Assembly (NCBI GenBank): GCA_963730535.1
Contig: CAVSRU010000003.1
Location: forward strand, 248,001-312,000
Length of the DNA: 64,000 bases
Source: DASSUW01 sp963730535
Lineage (GTDB): Bacteria; Actinomycetota; Thermoleophilia; Solirubrobacterales; Solirubrobacteraceae
Direction of reading: 5' to 3'
The notes below the pieces were generated by a model. The model saw only the letters and a list, made by a program, of their open reading frames with translations, was not told the DNA's origin and ran no database searches. Below are positions 8,611-17,095 of the stretch, piece by piece; the stretch's first letter is position 1, and each line of letters begins with the position of its first letter. The position numbers and the translations under genes were made by a program.

Positions 8611-10343
8611 CGGGCGCGCTTGCGCAGCGGGGCGAACTCCGCCCACGAGCGCGTGTTGGCCACGTCGTCCGCGGTCAGCCACGCGCGGCGGGCGGTGGCG
8701 ATGCCGTAGCGCAGCAGCTCGAAGTTGCGCGCCGAGTGGGCGTCGGAGTTGACGAGCACACGGACGCCGGCCCGCGCCGCCTCGCGGGCGTGGATCTCGT
8801 TCATGTCGCGCCGGTCCGGCGCGGCGTTGATCTCGATCATCGTGCCTGTGCGCGCCGCGGCCTCGATCACGCGCTCCATGTCGATCTCGTACGGCGCCCG
8901 CGTCTCGATCTTGCGCCCGGTCGGGTGCCCGATCGCGTCGATGTGGGGGTGCTCGACGGCCGCCACCACGCGGTCGGTCATCTCCCGGCGGCCCATCGCG
9001 AACGAGGTGTGCACGGACGCGATCACCCAGTCGAGCTGGGCCAGCAGGTCGTCCGGGTAGTCGGGCGAGCCGTCCGGGAGGATGTTCGACTCCGTCCCGA
9101 TCAGCAGCTCGATCCCGTCCAGCCGCTCGTTGAGGGAGCGGATCTCCTCGATCCGGGCGCGCAGCTCGTCGGGCGTCACGTGGTCGCCGAAGCCGTGCGA
9201 GGCCGAGTGGTCCGTGATGGCCAGGTACTCCATGCCCCGCTCGCGGGCGGCGACGGCCATCTCCTCGGCCGTCTGGCGCCCGTCGGAGGTCGTCGTGTGG
9301 CAGTGCAGGTCGCCGCGCAGGTCCGCGAGCTCGACGAGATCGGGCAGGGAGCCGGCCGTGGCCGCCTCGAGCTCGCCGCGGCCCTCGCGCAGCTCCGGCG
9401 GGATCCACGGCAGGCCGAGCGCCGCGTAAACCTCCTCCTCGGTCGCGCAGCGGAGGGTCTCGCCGGTCGCGTCGTCGAGGATCCCGTACTCGGAGACGTG
9501 CAGGCCGCGCCGGACCGCCGCCTCGCGAAGCGCCACATTGTGCGCCTTGGAGCCCGTGAAGTGCTGGAGCACGTTGCCGAACTGGTCGGGCTCGACGACC
9601 TTGAGGTCGATCTTCATCCCCGAGTGGGTGCTGACCCGCGCGCCCGCGTCGCCGGCGTTCTGGACGGCCTCGACGATCGGCAGCTCGCCGAGCGAGCCGG
9701 CCAGCGCCGCCGGGTCGGAGGCCGTCGCGATGACGTCGATGTCCTTCACCGAGTCGGCCAGGCGGCGCAGCGAGCCGGCGGCTTCGACCCGCTCGGCGGC
9801 GGGGTGCGCGCGCAGGGCGCCGACGACCTGGTCGGCGACGGGGAGGGCGCGCGAGAGCAGGATCCGCGGCGCCGGCCCGTTCTCGTCGTGGTCGGCCAGC
9901 ACCCGCTTGAGGTTCTCCTCCACCTTCGGGCCGAACCCGCGCAGCCCGCGGATCCTGCCGTCCTCGGCCGCGGCCCGCAGGGCGTCGAGCGAGTCGACCC
10001 CCAGCTCGTCGTAGAGGCGCTTCGCCCGCTTGGCGCCGAAGCCGGGCAGGTGCATGACCGACACGAGGCCGACGGGGATCTTCGCGCGCAGCTTCTGGGC
10101 GGCCGGGATGTCGCCGGTCGCGTCGAGCGCCAGCAGCTTCTCCTCGAGCGTCTTGCCGATCCCCGGCAGCTCGGTCACGCGCCCCTCGCGCGCGAGCTGG
10201 GCGACCGAGACCGAGGAGTCGCGCACCGTCCGGGCGGCGGTGCGATAGGCGATGACCCGGTACTGGACGACGCCGTCGAGCTCGTAGAGGTCGGCCAGCT
10301 CCTCGAAGGCAGCGGCGATCTGGGCGTTCGTGAGGTCGGCCAC
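8607..10343 (-). CDS. polX: DNA polymerase/3'-5' exonuclease PolX
   Basis: A 578-residue protein of normal PolX length, start GTG 10343. Two helix-hairpin-helix DNA-binding motifs are visible (LPGIGKTLEEKL and LPGFGAKRAKRL). The polymerase active site is intact: GS at 190-191, D201-I-D203 and the third Asp in MKIDLKVV (~246). The C-terminal PHP domain has DLHCHTTTSDGRQTAEEM, GTESNIL, ASVHTSF, IGHPTG and NSDAHS, the full set of metal ligands for 3'-5' exonuclease/AP-site processing. It acts in base-excision-type gap repair. A second, polymerase-dead paralogue lies at 23.4-25 kb. It diverges from the glycosyltransferase gene across 25 bp. Confidence 0.92.
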   Translation of the reverse strand: MADLTNAQIAAAFEELADLYELDGVVQYRVIAYRTAARTVRDSSVSVAQLAREGRVTELPGIGKTLEEKLLALDATGDIPAAQKLRAKIPVGLVSVMHLPGFGAKRAKRLYDELGVDSLDALRAAAEDGRIRGLRGFGPKVEENLKRVLADHDENGPAPRILLSRALPVADQVVGALRAHPAAERVEAAGSLRRLADSVKDIDVIATASDPAALAGSLGELPIVEAVQNAGDAGARVSTHSGMKIDLKVVEPDQFGNVLQHFTGSKAHNVALREAAVRRGLHVSEYGILDDATGETLRCATEEEVYAALGLPWIPPELREGRGELEAATAGSLPDLVELADLRGDLHCHTTTSDGRQTAEEMAVAARERGMEYLAITDHSASHGFGDHVTPDELRARIEEIRSLNERLDGIELLIGTESNILPDGSPDYPDDLLAQLDWVIASVHTSFAMGRREMTDRVVAAVEHPHIDAIGHPTGRKIETRAPYEIDMERVIEAAARTGTMIEINAAPDRRDMNEIHAREAARAGVRVLVNSDAHSARNFELLRYGIATARRAWLTADDVANTRSWAEFAPLRKRAR

Positions 10344-10368
10344 GGATCCCGTAGGCTACGGCCCTCCC

Positions 10369-11082
10369 GTGTCCGCGCCCGTCTGGGTCATCCTTCCCAC
10401 CTACGACGAGGCGGCCACCCTCGAGCCCGTCGTCCGGCGCGTGCTCGCCGCCGTACCCGGCGCCCACGTGCTCGTGGTCGACGACGCCTCGCCCGACGGC
10501 ACCGGTGCGATCGCCGAGCGGCTGGCGGCCGAGCACACCGGCGTCGAGGTGCTGCACCGCGCGAGCAAGGCCGGCCTCGGCTCGGCGTACCTCGCCGGGT
10601 TCGCCCACGCGCTGCGGGCGGGCGCCGAACGGGTGATCCAGATGGACGCCGACCTCTCGCACGACCCGGCCGACCTCCCGCGCCTGCTGGCCAGCGATGC
10701 CGCGCTGGCGATCGGCTCCCGCTACGTGCCGCGCGGCGGCGTCGAGGGCTGGGGCGCAGTGCGGCGCACCGTCTCGCGCGCTGGGTGCGCGTACGCGCGC
10801 CGCGTGCTCGGCGCTCCCGTCCGCGACCTCACCAGCGGCATCCGCTGCTGGCGGGCGGACGCGCTCGCCGCCGTCGTGCCGGCGCACCTGCGCTCTCAGG
10901 GCTACGCCTTCCAGGTGGAGCTGGCCTACCGGACGCTGCTGCGGGGACTGTCCGTCGAGGAGATCCCGATCGTCTTCCGGGGCCGCGAGCACGGCCGCTC
11001 GAAGATGTCGGCGCGGATCGCGCTCGAGGCCGCGTGGGTCGTGCCGGCGTTGCGCTTCGCCCGGGACCTGCCGACTAACTGA
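10369..11082 (+). CDS. Polyprenol monophosphomannose synthase-like GT2
   Basis: A 237-residue GT2 glycosyltransferase from GTG 10369; the longer reading from 10330 would overlap polX. Signatures are ILPTYDEAATLEPVV, VVDDASPDGTGAIAERL, the metal motif QMDADLSHDP, IGSRYVPRG and LTSGIRCWRADAL, close to dolichol/polyprenol phosphate mannose synthase (Ppm1 catalytic domain). It would transfer mannose from GDP-mannose to a polyprenyl phosphate at the inner membrane face for glycan or lipoprotein mannosylation. It lacks the C-terminal membrane domain of some relatives. A -10-like TAGGCT lies at 10352-10357. It is followed three bases later by the SpoIIM-like gene. Confidence 0.85.
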   Translation: MSAPVWVILPTYDEAATLEPVVRRVLAAVPGAHVLVVDDASPDGTGAIAERLAAEHTGVEVLHRASKAGLGSAYLAGFAHALRAGAERVIQMDADLSHDPADLPRLLASDAALAIGSRYVPRGGVEGWGAVRRTVSRAGCAYARRVLGAPVRDLTSGIRCWRADALAAVVPAHLRSQGYAFQVELAYRTLLRGLSVEEIPIVFRGREHGRSKMSARIALEAAWVVPALRFARDLPTN

Positions 11083-11085
11083 GGC

Positions 11086-11808
11086 ATGAACGCCGAACGC
11101 CTCGCGGTCGTCCAGGGCTGGGCGGACACCCGCGTCACACTGGCGCGCTGGCGCCGTCGGCCACTCGCGGTCGTCCGCCCGTGGGCGCTCCTGTCGGTCG
11201 CGGTGGCCGCCGCGCTGCTGACCGCCATCTGGGCGGTCGCGGAGCTGTCGACCCCCGATCCGTTCGGGTTCAGCCTGCCCGGCGTCACGCGGCCGGCGGG
11301 CTTCAGCGACTTCGCGTTCGTGCTCTACCGCAACGGGCTCGTGCTCGCCCTGCATGCGCTCGCGTGCGTCGCCGGCTTCATCGCCGGCTCGAGCCTGCCG
11401 ACGGCGGCCGAGGACTACACCGGCGTGTGGCGGCGCATCCATGACCGCGCCGGCCCGCTCGCCATCGGCTTCGTGATCGCCGCCACGCTGTTCTCCCTCT
11501 CCACCCAGGCCTACGCCCTCGGGCACAGCGCGGCCGACCTCTCCGAGCAGCTCGGGCTCTCGCCGCTCGTGCTGCTCGTGGGGCTGCTGCCGCATGCGCT
11601 GCCGGAGCTCGCGGCGCTGTTCCTCCCGCTCGCGGCGTGGACGCTCGCGGCCCGCCGGCAGGCCTGGAACGAGCTGCTGGCCGCGACGTTCGTTACCGTG
11701 GCCATCGCGGTGCCGGTGCTGGTCGCCGCGGCGGTGGTCGAGACGGCGGTAACGCCCGACCTCATAGCTATACTTTCTGAAGCAAGCGCAGCCCGAGAGG
11801 AGCCCTGA
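11086..11808 (+). CDS. SpoIIM-like (DUF95) integral membrane protein
   Basis: A 240-residue membrane protein three bases downstream of the glycosyltransferase gene. It has about five hydrophobic segments; the segment LLVGLLPHALPELAALFLPLAA matches the conserved PHG/PHA-ELPA region of stage II sporulation protein M (DUF95) family proteins. No sporulation genes are nearby apart from a SpoIID-domain gene at 34 kb, so a general envelope role is likelier than sporulation. The N-terminal ~35 residues are basic and cytoplasmic. The family assignment is moderate. Confidence 0.6.
   Translation: MNAERLAVVQGWADTRVTLARWRRRPLAVVRPWALLSVAVAAALLTAIWAVAELSTPDPFGFSLPGVTRPAGFSDFAFVLYRNGLVLALHALACVAGFIAGSSLPTAAEDYTGVWRRIHDRAGPLAIGFVIAATLFSLSTQAYALGHSAADLSEQLGLSPLVLLVGLLPHALPELAALFLPLAAWTLAARRQAWNELLAATFVTVAIAVPVLVAAAVVETAVTPDLIAILSEASAAREEP
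11769..11774 (+). promoter_or_regulatory. Candidate -10 element of trxA
   Basis: TATACT is the best sigma-A-type -10 hexamer in the window and sits 40 bases before the trxA start, inside the end of the upstream coding region. Transcription from about 11781 would leave a ~33-base leader with a GAGAGGAG ribosome binding site at 11795-11802. No good -35 box is seen at the expected distance. Confidence 0.45.
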
Positions 11809-11813
11809 ACCCA

Positions 11814-12146
11814 ATGGCAGGCAGCATCATCAGCGTCACCGACGTCACATTCCAGGCCGAGGTACTCGAGTCCGAGACTCCGGTGCTCGTCGACTTCTGG
11901 GCGCCGTGGTGCGGACCCTGCCGCATGGTCTCGCCGATCCTCGAGGAGATCAACGCCGAGCGCGAGGACCTGCGCGTCGTGAAGCTGAACATCGACGAGA
12001 ACATGCAGACGCCGATGGAGTACGGCGTCCTCGCCATCCCCACGATGGTCCTCTTCCGCAACGGCGCCGAGGCCGCCCGCATCCAGGGCGCCCAGCCGCG
12101 CAAGCGCCTCGAGGCGCAGCTCGAGCCCGCGCTCGCCCAGGCCTAG
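11814..12146 (+). CDS. trxA: Thioredoxin
   Basis: A 110-residue protein with the active site WCGPC in DFWAPWCGPCRMVSPI, the cis-proline loop AIPTMVLF and the usual thioredoxin length. It reduces protein disulfides in the cytoplasm using electrons from thioredoxin reductase, which is not in this window. ATG 11814 has a GAGAGGAG ribosome binding site 11 bases upstream and its own -10 (TATACT, 11769-11774). Its stop overlaps the stop of converging ileS. Confidence 0.95.
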   Translation: MAGSIISVTDVTFQAEVLESETPVLVDFWAPWCGPCRMVSPILEEINAEREDLRVVKLNIDENMQTPMEYGVLAIPTMVLFRNGAEAARIQGAQPRKRLEAQLEPALAQA

Positions 12147-15100
12147 GCCGACGCTCGCTGCACAGCGATGTACAGGGGGCGGCCCTTGACGGTCGCCTCC
12201 TCGCCCACCGCTCCGTCGTAGTCCACCCGCACGGCGAGCGTCTCCCCCGCCAGGTGTGGCTCGAACGCCCGTGCCGCCTCGAGCAGCTCCTCGTCGCCCC
12301 CGAGCGTCAGCTCGATCCGGTCGGCGACCTCGAGCCCGGCGGTCTTACGCGCGTTCTGGACCGCATGGACGATCTCGCGCGCGAGCCCCTCGCGGATCAG
12401 CTCCTCGTCGAGATCGAGCTCGAGCGCCACCGCGTGTGACCCCTCGCGCTCGAGCTGGTAGCCCTCGAGCGGGCTGATCGCGAGCAGCAGGTCGTCCGGC
12501 CCCAGCTCGTGGTCGTGGCCGTCGACGCTGATTCCGACCGCGCGGTCCCCCCGCAGCGCCTCCGCCACCCGGGCCGGCTCGAGTGCGGCGACGGCGGCGG
12601 CGACCTGCGGCATGTGCTTGCCGAAGCGCGGCCCGAGCGCGCGGTAGTTCGGCTTGATCTCATAGGAGCCGAGCTCGTCGGCCTGGGACACGTAGCGCAG
12701 CTCCTTCACGTTCAGCTCCGCGCGCACCAGCTCCTCGAGCCGCTCGATCGCCGTCCGCTCGGCGCCGGCCGCGACCACGACGGCGGCCCGCAGCGGCTGG
12801 CGCACGCCCAGCTTCGCCTGCCCGCGGGCGGCGAGCCCGAGCCGCACGGTCTCCCGCGCCACGGCCATGGCCAGCTCGAGCTCCGGGTCGCGGGCGCCGA
12901 CCGCGGGGAAGTCGGACAGGTGCACGCTGGGCTCGGTGCCGTCGAGGTTGTCGTAGATCTCGTCCGCCACGAACGGCGTGAACGGAGCCAGCAGGTGGGC
13001 GATGCCGACGAGGCAGGTCCGCAGCGTGCCGAACGCCGCCGGGTCGCCGTCCCAGAAGCGCGCGCGGGACCGGCGCACGTACCAGTTCGACAGCTCGTCG
13101 ACGAGCGTGGCGATCGCGTGGCCGGCGCGCGTGGCGTCGTAGTGGTCGAGCCGGTCGCGGACCACCTCGGTGGTCGAGTGCAGGCGGGAGAGCGCCCAGC
13201 GGTCGAGCTCGGTCTGCGGCTCGCCCCACTCCGAGACGTCGTTGACGTTCGCGTAGAGGACGAGGAACGAGTACGTGTTCCACAGCTGGAGCAGGAACTG
13301 CCGAACCGACTCGCCGACCGTCTCGACGGAGAAGAGGTAGCCGTCCCACGGCTGCTTGGACGTGAGGTAGTACCAGCGGAAGGCGTCCGCCCCGTGGCGG
13401 TCGATCACCTCCCACGGCACGACGATGTTGCCGAGCGACTTGGACATCTTCTTGCCCTCGGCGTCGGCGATGTGGCCGAGGCACAGGCATGTCCGGTACG
13501 GCGCCTCGTCGAACAGCAGCGTGGAGATGGCGAGCAGCGAGTAGAACCAGCCGCGCGTCTGGTCGATCGCCTCGCAGATGTAGTCGGCCGGGAAGCGCTC
13601 GCGGAAGTGCTCTTCGTTCTCGTGCGGCGCGTGCCACTGCGCGAACGGCATCGCCCCCGAGTCGAACCAGACGTCGATCACCTCGGGCACCCGGCGCAGC
13701 GGCTCGCCGCCGGTGGGAGAGGGGATCTCGACCTCGTCGACGTACGGCCGGTGCGGGTCCTCGAGCCGCACCCCGCTGAGCCGCTCGAGCTCGTCGAACG
13801 ACCCGATCGCCATCGTCTCGCCCGCGTCGTTGCGCCACACGGGCAGCGGCGTGCCCCAGTAGCGCTCGCGTGAGATCGCCCAGTCGACGTTGTTCTCGAG
13901 CCACTTGCCGAAGCGCCCGTGCTTGATGTGCTCCGGGTGCCACTCGATCGTCTCGTTGGCGGCCAGCAGGCGGTCGCGCAGCTCGGACGTGCGGATGTAC
14001 CAGGACGGCTTGGCGTAGTAGAGCAGCGGCGTGCCGCAGCGCCAGCAGTGCGGATACGAGTGCAGGATGCGCTCCTCGCGGACCAGGCGGCCGCTCTCCC
14101 GCAGGGCCTTGACGATGTCGGGGTCGGCCTCCTTGACCCAGCGGCCCGCGAACGGCCCCATGCGCTCCTCGAACGTGCCGTCGAGCCGCACCGGGTTGAC
14201 GACCGGGATGCCCTGCTCGAGGCCGATCCGGAAGTCGTCCTCGCCGAACGAGATCGAGGTGTGCACGACGCCGGTGCCGTCCTCGGCGCTGACGAAGTCG
14301 CCCGGCACGATCGTGTGGCCCTTGGGGCCGAACTCCTCGGTGGCGATGAACCCGAACGGCGGCTCGTAGGCGGCGCCCAGCATGTCGCGCCCGTGGAAGC
14401 GGTCGGCGATCTCGACGTCCTCGCCGAGCACGGCCTCGGCGCGCGCCTCGGCCAGCACGTGACCGTCCGCGGTGCGCACGTACGCGAGCTCGGGCGAGAC
14501 CGCGAGCGCAGCGTTGGAGAGCAGCGTCCAGGGCGTCGTCGTCCAGGCCAGCACGGCGTCGCCCTCGCGCAGCACGCCCGCGGGACGGGTGACCGGGAAG
14601 CGCACGTAGACGCTGGGGTCCTCGACGTCCTCATAGCCCTGGGCGACCTCGTGCGAGGAGAGCGCCGTGCCGTCGCGCGCGCAGTACGGCACGACCTTGT
14701 AGCCCTCGTAGAGCAGGTCGCGGTCCCACATCGTCTTCAGCGCCCACCAGACGGACTCGACGTACGGGGGATCGAGCGTGCGGTACGCGTCGTCGAGGTC
14801 GACCCAGTAGCCGATCCGCTCGGTCAGCCGGTTCCAGTCCTCCAGGTACTCGAACACCGACTCGCGGCACTGCTGGTTGAACTCCGCGATGCCGTAGCGC
14901 TCGATGTCGGCCTTGGAGGTGAAGCCGAGCTTCTGCTCGACCGCGATCTCGACCGGCAGCCCATGGCAGTCCCAGCCGCCCTTGCGCTCCACGTAGCGCC
15001 CGCGCATGGTCTGGTAGCGCGGGAAGATGTCCTTGAACACGCGCGAGAGCACGTGGTGCGAGCCCGGCCGGCCGTTCGCGGTCGGCGGCCCTTCGTAGAA

Positions 15101-15245
15101 CACGTACGGGTCGGCGCCCTGGCGGCGGCGCACCGACTCGTGGAACACGTCGCGCTCGCGCCAGCGCTCGAGGACCTCCTCCTCGAGCTTGGGGAAGTCG
15201 GGTCGTCGCGGGCAGCGGGCGCAGCGGCGGCAACGGACCGGCCAT
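12143..15245 (-). CDS. ileS: Isoleucyl-tRNA synthetase, probable N-terminal frameshift
   Basis: About 1,030 residues. The HIGH-type motif is PPTANGRPGSHHVLSRV, characteristic of the eukaryote-like (type 2) IleS group, and the KMSKS motif appears as KKMSKSLGN. It charges tRNA-Ile and has a CP1 editing domain between the two motifs. The longest open frame begins at GTG 15148 with FHESVRRRQG, which is already inside the conserved N-terminus. Upstream the same frame gives PDFPKLEEEVLERWRERDVF but no start codon; an ATG at 15245 is one frame off. One extra base near 15203-15206 would join them (MAGPLPPLRPLPATPDFP). I therefore set the start at 15245 and infer an indel. It diverges from the next gene across 10 bp. 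Confidence 0.9.
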
Positions 15246-15255
15246 TCTAGGTGGG

Positions 15256-15717
15256 ATGATGCGAGCCCTGATCGCGGCGGGAGCGGCGCTGGCGCTGCTG
15301 ATCGGCGGCTTGTCGCTGGCCGTGGTGCTGGGCAGCGACGAGGACGACATCGCGGTCGACAACGTGCTGTCCGAGCGGCTGACGCGCGCGATCGCCCTGG
15401 CCGAGCGCGAGAGCGGCGGGCGCGTCGACCTCAGCCGTCTCGTCCCGGGTGACTGGGACGTCGTCCTCGTCGTCGCCCGCGGGGCGCCGCGCGAGGCGGT
15501 CTCGGCGCGACTCGGCTACGAGTGGACGGGCGACGACTTCCCGACCGGCGAGCAGTTCATCTTCCTGCGCGGCGACCGCGTCGAGCGGTTCGCCGACTAC
15601 CGGGGCGACGGCGTCTTCACCGGCTTCGCCGGCGCGGTCGACGTCGTGCCGCGTGACCTGGCGGTTCTGAAGGTGCGCGATCTGGTGATATCCCTGGGCA
15701 ATGGGCCGCCTGGATGA
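15256..15717 (+). CDS. Membrane-anchored or secreted protein of unknown function
   Basis: A 153-residue protein with an N-terminal hydrophobic helix (residues 4-26) serving as signal or anchor, followed by an acidic soluble domain with RLVPGDWDVVLVVARGAP and FIFLRGDRVERFADYRG. There is no motif I recognise. AGGTGGG just upstream of ATG 15256 may be a ribosome binding site. The last 17 bases overlap the start of the downstream ppk2 gene, so the two are likely translated from one mRNA. Confidence 0.55.
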   Translation: MMRALIAAGAALALLIGGLSLAVVLGSDEDDIAVDNVLSERLTRAIALAERESGGRVDLSRLVPGDWDVVLVVARGAPREAVSARLGYEWTGDDFPTGEQFIFLRGDRVERFADYRGDGVFTGFAGAVDVVPRDLAVLKVRDLVISLGNGPPG

Positions 15718-16462
15718 GCTCGACCTGTCGCTCAAGCTGAGCCGCGAGGAGGAGGCGGAGCGGCTCGACGCGGCGCAGACCCGGCTCCTGCAGCTGCGGC
15801 TCGTGCTCGGCGGCCTGATCGGGGAGGGGAGGATCGGCCCGCCGCTGTGCGTCGTGTTCGAGGGCTGGGACGCCTCCGGCAAGGGCGGGGCGATCAAGCG
15901 GCTCGTGTCTCCCCTGGATCCGCGCCACGTGCGCGTGAAGCAGTTCGCGGCGCCGACCTACGACGAGAAGCGCCACCACTGGCTGTGGCGCTTCTGGCCC
16001 CCGCTCCCCGGCTGGGGCGGCATGGCCGTGCTCGACCGCTCGTGGTACGGGCGCGTGCTGGTGGAGCGCGTGGAGGGCTTCGCCGAGCCGGCCGTCTGGC
16101 AGCGCGCGTACGGGGAGATCGTCGAGTTCGAGCGCATGCTCGTCGACGAGGGGATGCTGCTCGTCAAGTTCTGGCTCCACATCTCCTCCAAGGAGCAGAA
16201 GAAGCGCTTCGACGCGCGCGCGAAGGACCCGCTCAAGAGCTGGAAGCTCACCGACGAGGACTGGCGCAACCGCAAGAAGCACCGCGCGTACGTGAAGGCG
16301 GTCGAGGACATGCTGGCCGAGACGAGCACCGACTTCGCGCCGTGGACGCTGGTCGAGGCCGACTCCAAGCGGTACGCGCGCGTCAAGGTCGTCGAGACCG
16401 TGGTCGCCGCCGTCGAGGACGGCATGAAGCGCCACGACATGAAGCCGCCCAAGCCGCTCTAG
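15701..16462 (+). CDS. ppk2: Polyphosphate kinase 2 family protein
   Basis: A 253-residue PPK2 protein. The Walker A motif is FEGWDASGKGGAIKRL and the Walker B/lid region is VLDRSWYGRVLVERVEGF; HISSKEQKKRF and PLKSWKLTDEDWRNR are also family-typical. PPK2 enzymes transfer phosphate between polyphosphate and nucleoside mono- or diphosphates. The WDASGKG and RHHWLWRFWPP segments place it with the shorter nucleotide phosphotransferase group rather than with the class I protein at 46 kb. It overlaps the upstream gene by 17 bases. A palindromic repeat begins nine bases after its stop. Confidence 0.88.
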   Translation: MGRLDELDLSLKLSREEEAERLDAAQTRLLQLRLVLGGLIGEGRIGPPLCVVFEGWDASGKGGAIKRLVSPLDPRHVRVKQFAAPTYDEKRHHWLWRFWPPLPGWGGMAVLDRSWYGRVLVERVEGFAEPAVWQRAYGEIVEFERMLVDEGMLLVKFWLHISSKEQKKRFDARAKDPLKSWKLTDEDWRNRKKHRAYVKAVEDMLAETSTDFAPWTLVEADSKRYARVKVVETVVAAVEDGMKRHDMKPPKPL

Positions 16463-16470
16463 CTGGCTCG

Positions 16471-16669
16471 GCGAACGTCAACTGCGCTGGGTAGGGGAGG
16501 TGGGGGTGCCAAAGGGGACAATGGTCCCTGGTCCGAGCGGCTCGTGGCCGGTTAGAAGCCGTAGCGGCTCATAAGTGGACAAGCGACCGCCCGCGGACCC
16601 CCGCGTGGCCGGTTCTGCACACCGGCCGCCACCCTCACCCTCCCCTACCCAGCCGCCGTTGACGTTCGC
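16471..16669. repeat. Intergenic palindromic repeat element, copy 1
   Basis: This 199-bp element fills the space between the convergent ppk2 and proline-rich protein genes. Its ends are inverted repeats: the left end starts GCGAACGTCAAC (16471) and continues to CTGGGTAGGGGAGG (16500), and the complement of 16639-16669 reads the same except for the central 4-5 bases. Inside are GGGAC-AATG-GTCCC (16515-16528) and AGCCG-TAG-CGGCT (16557-16569) followed by AAGTGGACAA. A second copy is at 53982-54238. There is no transposase or open frame, so it is a MITE- or REP-like non-coding element. Confidence 0.85.
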
Positions 16670-16674
16670 CCGCG

Positions 16675-17079
16675 CTACCGATTCTTGCGGCGGGCGCTGC
16701 GCTGGGCCCTGCCGCGGGCGCGGGCCTTGGCCTTCGCCTGGCGCTTGTGCTTGTGCGGGCCCTCCTCGCGGGAGCGATGGGCGTCCGGGCGGTGGGCGGC
16801 GGGGAGGGAGCGGCGGGCGTCGCGGGAGATGAACATGCCGATGCCGACGAACGCGACGAGCAGGGCGGCGGCGATGATGTAGAGCGTCGCGCCGCCGCCG
16901 ATCTCGTTGTTGAGACCGAGGAAGCCGTCGTCGTCCTCCGGCGGGGGCACGGCGGTGGGCTGCGGCTGGGGGAGCGGCGGGAACGGGTCCTGCTGCGGGG
17001 TCTGGTTCTGCTGGCCGAGCGCGGACGCGGGCGCGAGCAGGACGACGACGAGCGCGAGGCTGAGGGAGCGGCGGAGCAC
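16675..17079 (-). CDS. Proline-rich single-pass membrane protein
   Basis: A 134-residue protein from GTG 17079. It has a signal peptide (RRSLSLALVVVLLAPASALG), a Gln/Pro-rich extracellular stretch of ~30 residues (QNQTPQQDPFPPLPQPQPT), a hydrophobic helix TLYIIAAALLVAFVGIGMFI, and a strongly basic Lys/Arg/Ala cytoplasmic tail ending RRKNR. The design suggests an envelope protein with an exposed flexible stalk. No family is recognised. Its stop codon lies five bases from the end of repeat copy 1. Confidence 0.6.
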   Translation of the reverse strand: MLRRSLSLALVVVLLAPASALGQQNQTPQQDPFPPLPQPQPTAVPPPEDDDGFLGLNNEIGGGATLYIIAAALLVAFVGIGMFISRDARRSLPAAHRPDAHRSREEGPHKHKRQAKAKARARGRAQRSARRKNR

Positions 17080-17095
17080 GCGGGCGCGCAGGGTA

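Noticed and set aside
7789..11814. A 1,341-codon open frame on the minus strand across the otsB-polX-trxA region
   Set aside because: It lies antisense to or out of frame with well-supported genes and has an Arg/Ala/Gly/Asp-rich random composition; long empty frames are expected at this GC content.
16471..16669. Treating the repeat elements as CRISPR repeats or as an insertion sequence
   Set aside because: There are only two distant copies, no regularly spaced units and no transposase or cas gene.
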